Shown here: one piece after another, positions 1-5,718 of the stretch
Layout: each line of letters opens with the position of its first letter
Numbering within the stretch: the first letter of the stretch is position 1
Origin: JBHHXG01 sp046756985
Lineage (GTDB): Bacteria > Pseudomonadota > Zetaproteobacteria > Mariprofundales > Mariprofundaceae
DNA: 5,718 nucleotides
Direction of reading: 5' to 3'
Assembly: GCA_046756985.1 (NCBI GenBank)
Contig: JBHHXG010000089.1
Coordinates: forward strand, 1-5,718
Notes under the pieces: model-generated
The model's database searches: none
The model's input: the letters and a program-made list of their open reading frames with translations, nothing else
Told to the model about the DNA's origin: nothing
Made by a program: the position numbers and the translations under genes

Positions 1-25
1 TGGCCGGGAGCAGTCATTCTAGGAT

Positions 26-661
26 TTATAGATTTTCAGGTTGCCAGTTGCGAATGCGATCCACGTAGAAAGATTCTTCTTTCAGTTTTTCGGTGTCAGG
101 AACAAAGACAGCCATCTTTGAGGTCTGGAGGTGTTCGTCCCAGCCCGCCAGAAACTGAAGCCACAACTCACTCATTAATGCTTCCTTTTCAGCTGCCTGC
201 GGGCCAACGAAAGATTCGCTTGAGGCGATTTCACCACGTACGGCGATATCCAGATTGCCGATAATCTTCTCACTGCTGCTATTCAACGCTGTAAACTGAC
301 CGGCAGGGTTGAGGTAAAGCAGCCAAGGCGTGCCGGGCTTTAGATCATGGATGGTTTTAATCATCTGGGTCTTGTCCGGCAGGGGGGCGGCACTCAAACG
401 GTGCAGCACGGCATGGGCAAAAATGCCACGCATGAGAAAATCAAATGTGCCGGCTTTGCCCTTCGCCTTCAGAACGGTTGCTTTGTCCTTAACCAGACGG
501 CGACCAACCCACTTTTCGGCTTCGGATTTGTCTGTGATTTGAGCGTCGCTTGCCTGTAATTTTTCAGCAAAAGTACATGCACGCCAACTGTTGTCATTTT
601 GCAGTCGCCATGCCTTGTCGCCGGCAGCAGAGAGGGCATCAATAGAGAAACATAGCTTCAC
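26..661 (-). CDS. hypothetical protein, 211 aa, translationally coupled to RNase D
   Basis: I do not recognise this family. The start is GTG at 659-661, chosen because it overlaps the rnd stop codon (GTGA) and has a GAGG ribosome binding site 7 bases upstream. The protein looks soluble: there is no signal peptide, membrane segment or cysteine cluster (a single Cys near the N-terminus and one at about residue 29). Residues 45-70 are rich in Lys and Arg (VGRRLVKDKATVLKAKGKAG), suggesting a nucleic-acid-facing or other anionic-ligand surface. A helical, Trp-containing stretch (ELWLQFLAGWDEHL) lies near residues 165-180, and the tail ends WQPENL. Coupling to rnd means the two proteins are made together, so a role in RNA metabolism is possible but is only inferred from position. 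That it is a real gene is supported by the coupling, the ribosome binding site and uninterrupted reading; its function is unknown. Confidence 0.8.
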   Translation of the reverse strand: MKLCFSIDALSAAGDKAWRLQNDNSWRACTFAEKLQASDAQITDKSEAEKWVGRRLVKDKATVLKAKGKAGTFDFLMRGIFAHAVLHRLSAAPLPDKTQMIKTIHDLKPGTPWLLYLNPAGQFTALNSSSEKIIGNLDIAVRGEIASSESFVGPQAAEKEALMSELWLQFLAGWDEHLQTSKMAVFVPDTEKLKEESFYVDRIRNWQPENL

Positions 662-1851
662 CGGACATCCTCAATGACCGGCAAGGCAGTTTCCGTGTTC
701 AGTCGCAGGCAAATTTCGCCATTTAAGAGCCGCAATAAATCATTGCCAACCAGTTCTCTGCGCCAGCCCTGCAGAGGGGGGATGTCAGGGGCCTTCCCAT
801 GACGATTTTTGCCCCATGAGGCCAGCCTTGCCAGTTCCTGACGGCTTGCAAGAATGTTGGCTGCGATGTGCTCTTCCTCGGCCCGTAAGCGCACCAGCGT
901 GTCCAGCAACTCCTGACGGATTTCTGTTCCGGTTGTGTGATTTGCCCGTGGTTCGGTTTTTGGCCATTGGTCTCTGGGGCAGGCCATGCCGCGTTGCCAT
1001 GCAGCCAGCAAATCATTGCCAAAACGTTTGAATATGCCTGTGGGCAGTCCACGCATACGCTCCATATCCATCAGCTCCAGTTTACTCCTGCGGGCCATTT
1101 CAAAAAGCGGCTCGTCAGCAATAACCCGGCGGCGGGGAATGTTTTTCGCTTGTGCCTGGACTTCCCGCCAGTCAGCCAGTTCACGCAGCACAGCCAGTTG
1201 CTGCGGTTTGAGCTTGTTCACGCTTTTAACGCGCCAGAAGACCGTCTCGGTCCGGATCGCATAGCTTTCCGGATTGCAAAGGGAAGCCTGTTCCTCGATC
1301 AGCCAGTCCGTGCGGCCGCGTGCCTCAAGCTGTTCCTTAAGACTCCGATATATCGGTAGCAGATATATAACGTCGTCAGCTGCGTATTCACACTGCTTGC
1401 GGCTGAGTGGGCGTGTCAGCCAGTCGCTGCGCGTTTCCATCTTGGGCAGCGATTTTTTCAGGATTCGCTGGCACAGGTTGCCAAAGCCAACCTGCTGGCC
1501 GAAGCCCAGCAAGGCGGCGGCGATCTGGGTGTCAAACAATGGCAGCGGCAGCCGGCCGGCTTCGCTCAGGATAATCTCCAGATCCTGCCGGGCTGCGTGG
1601 AAAATCTTGAGTATGTTGCTATCGCATAACACATCCCAGACGGGAGACAGATCGGACAAAGCCAGAGGGTCAACCAGATAACAGGCCTCACGTGAGGCGA
1701 CCTGCAACAGTGCGAACTCGGCGTAGTAGGTGTTTTCACGGTGAAACTCGGTATCAACGGCCAGCACATCCGCCTGCTGTAAATGCTCACATGCCCGGGC
1801 AAGCGCCTCCGGTGAATCAATGAAATCGACCTGTGTGTCATCCGAGCTCAT
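658..1851 (-). CDS. rnd: ribonuclease D
   Basis: A 3'-to-5' exoribonuclease that trims the 3' ends of tRNA precursors and other small stable RNAs in the cytoplasm. The 397 residues compare with about 375 in E. coli. The N-terminal DEDD exonuclease domain (about 10-175) has all the expected metal ligands: Exo I AVDTEF with D33 and E35, Exo II FHAARQDLE with D90, and Exo III YAADD with Y156 and D160, the DEDDy arrangement. D107 in the LFDTQ segment is also conserved in the family. A first HRDC domain follows at about 214-285 (LKPQQLAVLRELADWRE ... GLPTGIFKRFG). A second, weaker HRDC-like region fills the C-terminal third, as in E. coli RNase D. The ATG at 1849-1851 is used because it is the first in frame and gives the usual distance to Exo I. 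No clear Shine-Dalgarno sequence precedes it. The stop overlaps the start of the next gene by four bases. Confidence 0.96.
   Translation of the reverse strand: MSSDDTQVDFIDSPEALARACEHLQQADVLAVDTEFHRENTYYAEFALLQVASREACYLVDPLALSDLSPVWDVLCDSNILKIFHAARQDLEIILSEAGRLPLPLFDTQIAAALLGFGQQVGFGNLCQRILKKSLPKMETRSDWLTRPLSRKQCEYAADDVIYLLPIYRSLKEQLEARGRTDWLIEEQASLCNPESYAIRTETVFWRVKSVNKLKPQQLAVLRELADWREVQAQAKNIPRRRVIADEPLFEMARRSKLELMDMERMRGLPTGIFKRFGNDLLAAWQRGMACPRDQWPKTEPRANHTTGTEIRQELLDTLVRLRAEEEHIAANILASRQELARLASWGKNRHGKAPDIPPLQGWRRELVGNDLLRLLNGEICLRLNTETALPVIEDVR
669..672 (-). promoter_or_regulatory. ribosome binding site of the hypothetical gene
   Basis: On the minus strand GAGG lies 7 bases upstream of the GTG at 659-661, inside the last codons of rnd. 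It supports GTG rather than a later ATG as the start, and supports translational coupling with rnd. Confidence 0.6.
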
Positions 1852-1893
1852 GCGTGAAAGCTAACACCCATATGCCGAATGAACAGTTGCGCA

Positions 1894-1921
1894 TTGACCT
1901 AGGCTGCCCCCGTTATAGGAT
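1894..1921 (+). promoter_or_regulatory. putative sigma-70 promoter of stable-RNA type
   Basis: TTGACC at 1894-1899 matches the -35 box in five of six positions. TAGGAT at 1916-1921, 16 bases later, is the best-spaced -10 box (four of six). The overlapping TATAGG at 1914-1919 resembles TATAAT equally well but would leave only 14 bases. A GC-rich stretch (GCCCAC) follows, resembling the discriminator of stringently controlled stable-RNA promoters. Transcription would start near 1928. It reads towards serA and is the only good plus-strand promoter seen in this intergenic region. I found no convincing rnd promoter on the opposite strand; TATAAC there (complement of 1912-1917) lacks a matching -35 box. 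Confidence 0.6.
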
Positions 1922-1927
1922 GCCCAC

Positions 1928-2101
1928 GCACTCCGGTTGTGGGTGTGATGCCCCGGATTTGGAGCCCCCTCAGTGATATTGAGATTGCTTTGAATCGTTT
2001 CGACTACCTTGTCGAGGTGGCAAAGGCGTCGCAGCAGCTCAGGCTGCGTTAGCAGATCATTTTCCGAAGGCTTAAGAGGATGACATTGAAAGGGGGGCTG
2101 C
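1928..2101 (+). ncRNA. ssrS: candidate 6S RNA
   Basis: 6S RNA mimics an open promoter and sequesters sigma-70 RNA polymerase in stationary phase. Folded by hand, this stretch forms an imperfect rod. Closing stem: 1928-1934 with 2094-2101 (C2098 bulged), then 1937-1940 with 2089-2091, 1942-1949 with 2080-2087 (one mismatch), 1951-1952 with 2078-2079, and 1958-1964 with 2062-2068. Central bubble: 5' strand about 1965-1987, 3' strand about 2026-2061, the latter holding a hairpin (2030-2035 with 2043-2048). Terminal arm: 1988-1992 with 2021-2025 and 1998-2004 with 2011-2017, loop 2005-2010. The 5' bubble AGCCCCCUCAGUGAUAU resembles E. coli AGUCCCCUGAGCCGAUAU, and 3' CAGGCUGCGUUAGCAGAUC resembles CAGCCUGCGGCGGCAUCUC, both recalled from memory. 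Length (about 174) suits the family, whose E. coli member is about 184 nt and also lies near serA. No terminator is visible. A structured serA leader is the main alternative. Ends are approximate. Confidence 0.58.
2091..2097 (+). promoter_or_regulatory. unusual ribosome binding site of serA
   Basis: A followed by six G lies 4 bases upstream of the serA ATG at 2102. It is an atypical Shine-Dalgarno sequence, relying partly on G-U pairing with the 16S tail. The G run can pair with CUCC at 1931-1934 (the closing stem of the candidate 6S RNA) or with AGCCCCCU at 1963-1970, so its accessibility would depend on the fold of the upstream RNA. A second purine stretch, AAGAGG at 2074-2079, is too far from the ATG to serve it. 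Confidence 0.55.
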
Positions 2102-3691
2102 ATGCCTAAGGTCTGGATTGCCGACAAGATGAGCGAACGTGCTGCGGAAGTGTTCCGCATGCGCGGCATCGACGTCGATTACCGGCCCGGATTGAGCGCC
2201 GATGAACAGATTGCCATTGCCGGTGATTACGACGGCATTGCTGTGCGTTCATCGACCAAACTGAAGGGTGAAGTGCTTGATGCAGCCGGACAGGTGAGAG
2301 TCATTGGCCGGGCCGGTATCGGTGTGGACAATATCGATGTTGAATCCTGTTCGCGGCGCGGCATTGTCGTCATGAATACCCCATTTGGTAATACGATCAC
2401 AACTGCGGAGCTTGCTGTTGCACATCTGGTCGCAGCAGCGCGCATGATTCCGCAGGCCTCGGATTCAACAAAAGCCGGCAAGTGGGAAAAAAGCCGTTTC
2501 ATGGGTATGGAGCTGACCGGCAAAAAGGCGGGCGTCATCGGCGCCGGCAATATCGGTGCGATTGTATGTGAACGTCTGAAAGGCCTTCATATGAGCGTTT
2601 TTATCTACGATCCGTTTATCAGTGATGAGCGTGCCGCTGCCATGGGTGTCAGCAAGGTGGATTCCGTCGAGGCTTTGGCTGAGCAGGTGGATGTACTGAC
2701 GATTCATGTGCCGCTGCTGGATGCGACCCGCAACCTCATCAATGCCGACATTCTGGCGCGCATGAAAAAGGGAGCAATTCTGGTGAACTGTGCGCGCGGC
2801 GGCATTGTGGATGAGGATGCTCTGTATGATGCCTGCAAGAGAGGGCATCTGCGCGCAGCGGCTCTGGATGTTTTTGCCGGTGAACCGGCGCAGGAACATC
2901 GTCTGTTTGAGCTTGAGAATGTGATTTGCACACCACATATCGGCGCATCAACGAATGAGGCGCAGGAGAATGTTGCTGTACAGGTGGCTGAACAGATGGC
3001 TGATTACCTGTTGCTGGGCACAGTCACCAACGCCGTCAATGTACCTTCTGTCTCCGAAGAGGAATACCGGCAACTGGCGCCATACCTGAAACTCTCGGAA
3101 CGACTGGGGCAGTTTATTGGCCAGACCATGCAACCAGGATACAATAGGGTGTCGGTGCAATTTGAAGGACATGTCTCTGATATGAACCGTAAACCGATGG
3201 TGAATGCTATTTTACAGGGCCTGCTGTCGCACAGCATGGAAGAGGTGAATGCAGTTAATGCAGGTGTTCTGGCCAAGGAGCGCGGTATTGAAATATGTGA
3301 AGCCGCGCGCGAGTCATCGGATCATTTTACCAATCTGATCCGTGTCGAAGTTGAGGGTGATGAAGGCAGCCGCAGCGTGGATGGCAGTGTGTTTGACGGC
3401 GTGAATCCGCGGCTGGTGAACATGGATGGCTGTGATGTGGAAATGACGCCCGCCGGACGCCTTCTGTTTCTGAAAAACAAGGATAGGCCAGGTGTGGTTG
3501 CTGCCATCGGCACCATTCTTGCCGAGGCCAATATTAATATCGGTGACTTCCGGCTTGGTCGTCGTGAGGGTGCGGAATATGCCATTTCGCTTGTTGGCGT
3601 TGACTCAGCACCAGCACCCGAAGTTCTGGAGAAGCTCGCCGCACTTCCGAACATGCTGACTGTGCGTTATGTGGAACTGGACGCACTATGA
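2102..3691 (+). CDS. serA: D-3-phosphoglycerate dehydrogenase
   Basis: Oxidises 3-phosphoglycerate to 3-phosphohydroxypyruvate with NAD+, the first committed step of serine synthesis, in the cytoplasm. The 529 residues match the long SerA form. The substrate-binding lobe has AVRSSTKL (about 47-54) and IGRAGIGVDN (68-77). The Rossmann motif is GAGNIG (G147, G149, G152), with D170 ending the next strand as expected for NAD binding. The catalytic set is complete: R232 in CARGGIVDE, E261 in FAGEP and H279 in TPHIGAST. An allosteric substrate-binding (ASB) domain spans about 320-450. An ACT domain fills about 453-529 (LLFLKNKDRPGVVAAIGTIL), the usual site of serine feedback binding. The ATG at 2102 gives the standard family N-terminus (MPKVWIADKMS). 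The stop overlaps the hisZ start (ATGA). The start codon directly abuts the candidate 6S RNA, so serA is probably transcribed from the same promoter. Confidence 0.98.
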   Translation: MPKVWIADKMSERAAEVFRMRGIDVDYRPGLSADEQIAIAGDYDGIAVRSSTKLKGEVLDAAGQVRVIGRAGIGVDNIDVESCSRRGIVVMNTPFGNTITTAELAVAHLVAAARMIPQASDSTKAGKWEKSRFMGMELTGKKAGVIGAGNIGAIVCERLKGLHMSVFIYDPFISDERAAAMGVSKVDSVEALAEQVDVLTIHVPLLDATRNLINADILARMKKGAILVNCARGGIVDEDALYDACKRGHLRAAALDVFAGEPAQEHRLFELENVICTPHIGASTNEAQENVAVQVAEQMADYLLLGTVTNAVNVPSVSEEEYRQLAPYLKLSERLGQFIGQTMQPGYNRVSVQFEGHVSDMNRKPMVNAILQGLLSHSMEEVNAVNAGVLAKERGIEICEAARESSDHFTNLIRVEVEGDEGSRSVDGSVFDGVNPRLVNMDGCDVEMTPAGRLLFLKNKDRPGVVAAIGTILAEANINIGDFRLGRREGAEYAISLVGVDSAPAPEVLEKLAALPNMLTVRYVELDAL

Positions 3692-4650
3692 ATAGCTCCC
3701 AGCGTCCGATCATCGGGCTTGATGAAGTATTTGGCACCCGTGCCAGAGATTTGAGGGCGCTGCAATCCCGTTTGTTCGCCATCTATGATGAAGCAGGATA
3801 TGAAGAAGTGATTCCGCCGCTTGTCGAGCGGCCGCAGTCGCTTGAAGCTGGAGCAGGACGTTTCTTAAGCGATCAGACACTGGTATTCAGCGACCCTGCG
3901 GATGCCGGCCTGCTTGCCATCCGGCCGGACATGACGCCACAGCTGGCGCGCATTGCAGCCACGCGCATGCAGGGACTGGAGGAATTGAAGCTGTGCTATT
4001 CCGGTCCGGTCATGCTGGCACGTCCTGACTCGCGCACCGGCTCCCGCCAGCAGTGGCAGACGGGTATTGAATGCCTCGGTATTGCCGGGGAAAAGGGCGA
4101 TATTGAGGTCATGCATCTGGCAGCAATGTCCATGCATACGGCAGGTTTCGAATCACCGGTTCTTCAGGTTGGTCACATGGGGTTGCTGCAGGCGCTTATT
4201 CATCGCAGCAATACGCCGCTGGAAACGTGGGCGGGGCTTCTGATGCGCCGTTCTCCCGAGGATATGGCAACACATTTTGCCGGTGAATCGCTGGATGAGG
4301 CCCGGCAACAGGCCCTGCTAGCAATGGCCGCAGGAGAAGCGGACCGGAGCTGGCTGGAGGCACAGTCAGGAAAGCTGGATGCAGATTTCGATCAGGCAGC
4401 TGCAGAGCTGTTACATCTTGCTGATACCGTCACGAAACGTTTAAGCGGCGAGGTAAGCGTCTGCGTCGATGCAGCGGTAATGCCGCGTTTTCTGTATCAC
4501 AGTGGAACCGTCTTTGCCGGTTATGCGCATGGGGCCGCACAGGCATTACTGTATGGTGGTCGCTATGATGCGATGATGAAGTCGCACGGCCGGGATATGC
4601 CTGCAACCGGGTTTTCATTCGATCTCTGGGCCTGGTTGAACCTGAATTAG
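3688..4650 (+). CDS. hisZ: ATP phosphoribosyltransferase regulatory subunit
   Basis: HisZ is a paralogue of histidyl-tRNA synthetase without aminoacylation activity. It forms a hetero-octamer with short-form HisG, activating the first step of histidine synthesis and conferring histidine feedback. The 320 residues cover only the class II synthetase-like catalytic core; the anticodon-binding domain of HisS is absent, as expected. Motif 2-like LAIRPDMTPQLARI lies at 76-89, and WQTGIECLG at 123-131 corresponds to the EFxQxGxE segment of HisS. YGGRYD at 289-294 corresponds to the histidine-binding loop, and TGFSFDL (307-313) closes the core. The truncation and the diverged RQQWQ (120-124) in place of the HisS-type REFxQ argue for HisZ rather than HisS. 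The ATG overlaps the serA stop by four bases and has no clear ribosome binding site of its own, so translation is probably coupled. No hisG is seen in the window. Confidence 0.94.
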   Translation: MNSSQRPIIGLDEVFGTRARDLRALQSRLFAIYDEAGYEEVIPPLVERPQSLEAGAGRFLSDQTLVFSDPADAGLLAIRPDMTPQLARIAATRMQGLEELKLCYSGPVMLARPDSRTGSRQQWQTGIECLGIAGEKGDIEVMHLAAMSMHTAGFESPVLQVGHMGLLQALIHRSNTPLETWAGLLMRRSPEDMATHFAGESLDEARQQALLAMAAGEADRSWLEAQSGKLDADFDQAAAELLHLADTVTKRLSGEVSVCVDAAVMPRFLYHSGTVFAGYAHGAAQALLYGGRYDAMMKSHGRDMPATGFSFDLWAWLNLN

Positions 4651-4655
4651 CATGC

Positions 4656-4660
4656 GGAGG
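4656..4660 (+). promoter_or_regulatory. ribosome binding site of purA
   Basis: GGAGG lies 7 bases before the ATG at 4668, a strong canonical Shine-Dalgarno sequence inside the 17-base hisZ-purA gap. It fixes the purA start. No promoter or terminator fits in the gap, so purA is probably read from the serA-hisZ transcript. Confidence 0.85.
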
Positions 4661-4667
4661 GACTGAC

Positions 4668-5718
4668 ATGTCCAACACCATTGCCATAGGTATCCAGTGG
4701 GGTGATGAAGGCAAGGGCAAGATTGTTGATCTGCTGGCACCGAAGGCCGATGTCGTGGCCCGTTTTCAGGGTGGTCCCAATGCCGGCCATACGCTGGTAA
4801 TCGGCAGCGAAACAACTGTGCTGAACCATATTCCATCCGGCATTCTGCATGAGAATACGCTGTGCCTGATTGGCAACGGCACCGTGGTCGATCCTTTTCG
4901 CCTGGTAGAGGAAATGGACATGCTGCTGGCTGCCGGCATTCCAGTAGGTGAGCGTTTGCGTATTTCAGACCGTTGCCAGCTTATTCTGCCTTATCACCGT
5001 GCGCTCGATGCCGCGCGTGAAGCAGTCAAGGGCGCAGATAAAATTGGCACGACAGGCCGCGGCATTGGTCCTTGCTATGAAGACAAGACAGCACGCCGGG
5101 GCATTCGTCTGGTCGATCTGGCTTCTGATGAACTGGATGCGAAGGTCGAATCCAATCTTGAATATGTTAATTTCATGCTGATCGAATATCTGAATGCCAA
5201 ACCTGTTTTGCGCGCCGAAGTGGATGAAGCACTGAATCTGGCCAAAGAACGTTTATTGCCACTGGCTGCCGATGTGCCAGTGATATTGCAAAAGCACATC
5301 AGGGAAGGTGATTCGGTGCTTTACGAAGGCGCACAGGGCTCGATGCTGGATGTTGATCACGGCACCTATCCGTTTGTGACTTCTTCAAACACGGTTGCCG
5401 GTGCAGCCTTGGCCGGTCTGGGCGTTGGTCCCGGCCAGGTCGATGAGGTGCTGGGTATTTGCAAGGCATATACGACCCGAGTTGGGGCGGGGCCATTTCC
5501 AACCGAACTTTACAATGCAGAAGGCATGGAGGACGAATCCGGCAGACATATGGCTGAAAAAGGCCATGAATTTGGCGCGACGACAGGACGCCCGCGTCGC
5601 ACCGGCTGGTTTGATGCCGTTGTGGTGCAACATGCAGTACGCATCAATGGTGTAACAGGACTTGCCATCACCAAGCTCGACGTGCTCGATGGCCTGCCGG
5701 AAGTGAAGCTGTGCGTGG
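4668..5718 (+). CDS. purA: adenylosuccinate synthetase, 3' end beyond the window
   Basis: Joins IMP and aspartate using GTP to give adenylosuccinate, the first step from IMP to AMP, in the cytoplasm. The frame is open from ATG 4668 to the window edge, giving 350 complete codons of a family that is usually about 430 residues; roughly the last fifth is missing. The N-terminal signature QWGDEGKGK (10-18) contains catalytic D13, and NAGHT (38-42) contains catalytic H41. The second family signature GIGPCYEDKTARR (132-144) has K140 and R143 at the same positions as in E. coli PurA. YEGAQGSMLDVDHGTYPFVTSS follows in the middle region. TTGRPRRTGWFD (305-316) carries the arginines of the GTP- and IMP-binding loop. 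All visible key residues are intact. It is the last gene seen of the probable serA-hisZ-purA operon. Confidence 0.98.
   Translation, partial: MSNTIAIGIQWGDEGKGKIVDLLAPKADVVARFQGGPNAGHTLVIGSETTVLNHIPSGILHENTLCLIGNGTVVDPFRLVEEMDMLLAAGIPVGERLRISDRCQLILPYHRALDAAREAVKGADKIGTTGRGIGPCYEDKTARRGIRLVDLASDELDAKVESNLEYVNFMLIEYLNAKPVLRAEVDEALNLAKERLLPLAADVPVILQKHIREGDSVLYEGAQGSMLDVDHGTYPFVTSSNTVAGAALAGLGVGPGQVDEVLGICKAYTTRVGAGPFPTELYNAEGMEDESGRHMAEKGHEFGATTGRPRRTGWFDAVVVQHAVRINGVTGLAITKLDVLDGLPEVKLCV

Noticed and set aside
937..1681. Plus-strand open frames of 90-140 codons inside rnd
   Set aside because: They are antisense to a gene with complete RNase D motifs, have no ribosome binding sites and show Ser/Arg/Cys-rich low-complexity composition typical of shadow frames.
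1990..2020. TTTCGACTACC as a tRNA T-loop
   Set aside because: The flanking five bases do not form a T-stem, and no acceptor stem or anticodon arm can be placed around it.
2030..2062. Hairpin CGCAGC/GCTGCG as an intrinsic terminator or attenuator
   Set aside because: The stem is only six pairs and is followed by TTAGCAGATCATTTT, not a direct run of T. It fits better as the hairpin in the 3' strand of the 6S bubble.
1928..2101. Signal recognition particle RNA (4.5S)
   Set aside because: The nearly invariant GGUCAGG / GGAAGGAAGCAGCC region of bacterial SRP RNA is absent on both strands.
1861..2103. Minus-strand open frame across the whole rnd-serA spacer, 80 codons from an ATG at 2101-2103, with a helix-like middle (PELLRRLCHLDKVVETIQSN)
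   Set aside because: It begins opposite the serA start with no ribosome binding site, its C-terminal third looks unlike protein (many His, Asn and Gly), and it runs antisense through the promoter and the folded RNA candidate. A real small gene cannot be fully excluded; conservation of the frame in relatives would decide.
2080..2109. Nine-codon frame (MTLKGGLHA) overlapping the serA start, possible leader peptide
   Set aside because: The purine stretch AAGAGG touches its ATG with no spacing, so initiation is unlikely, and it has no run of Ser or other regulatory codons.

Overview
The window looks like a chromosomal housekeeping region of a Gram-negative proteobacterium. It holds two divergent gene groups separated by a 250-base intergenic region. 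The serA-hisZ-purA order, the long SerA with a C-terminal ACT domain, a HisZ that implies a short-form HisG elsewhere, and a proteobacterial-type RNase D all point that way. The order and moderate GC would suit a Zetaproteobacterium (Mariprofundus-like) or a deep-branching alphaproteobacterium. That placement is an impression, not a demonstrated assignment. There is no sign of a mobile element, CRISPR array, tRNA or rRNA.

Minus strand, 26-1851: rnd (RNase D) comes first, followed by a 211-codon gene of unknown function whose GTG start overlaps the rnd stop by four bases (GTGA). The two are almost certainly one translationally coupled unit. Only 25 bases remain beyond the second gene, and they show nothing recognisable.

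Intergenic region, 1852-2101: this is the most interesting part. A plus-strand promoter resembling those of stable RNA genes (TTGACC, 16 bases, TAGGAT, GC-rich discriminator) lies at 1894-1921. The roughly 174 bases after it can be folded by hand into a long imperfect rod with a central bubble, a hairpin on the 3' side of the bubble and a terminal arm. This is the architecture of 6S RNA (ssrS). Two bubble segments resemble Escherichia coli 6S RNA as I remember it. I propose an unannotated 6S RNA gene whose closing stem contains the Shine-Dalgarno sequence of serA and ends directly at the serA start codon. This rests on visual alignment and manual folding only.

Plus strand, 2102-5718: serA (3-phosphoglycerate dehydrogenase, serine synthesis), hisZ (regulatory subunit of ATP phosphoribosyltransferase, histidine synthesis) and purA (adenylosuccinate synthetase, AMP synthesis; cut by the window end). 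serA and hisZ overlap by four bases (ATGA), and purA follows 17 bases after hisZ with a good ribosome binding site, so the three probably form an operon. The pathways meet metabolically. Serine supplies one-carbon units for purines. ATP is a substrate of the HisG-HisZ enzyme, and the AICAR released by histidine synthesis re-enters the purine pathway.
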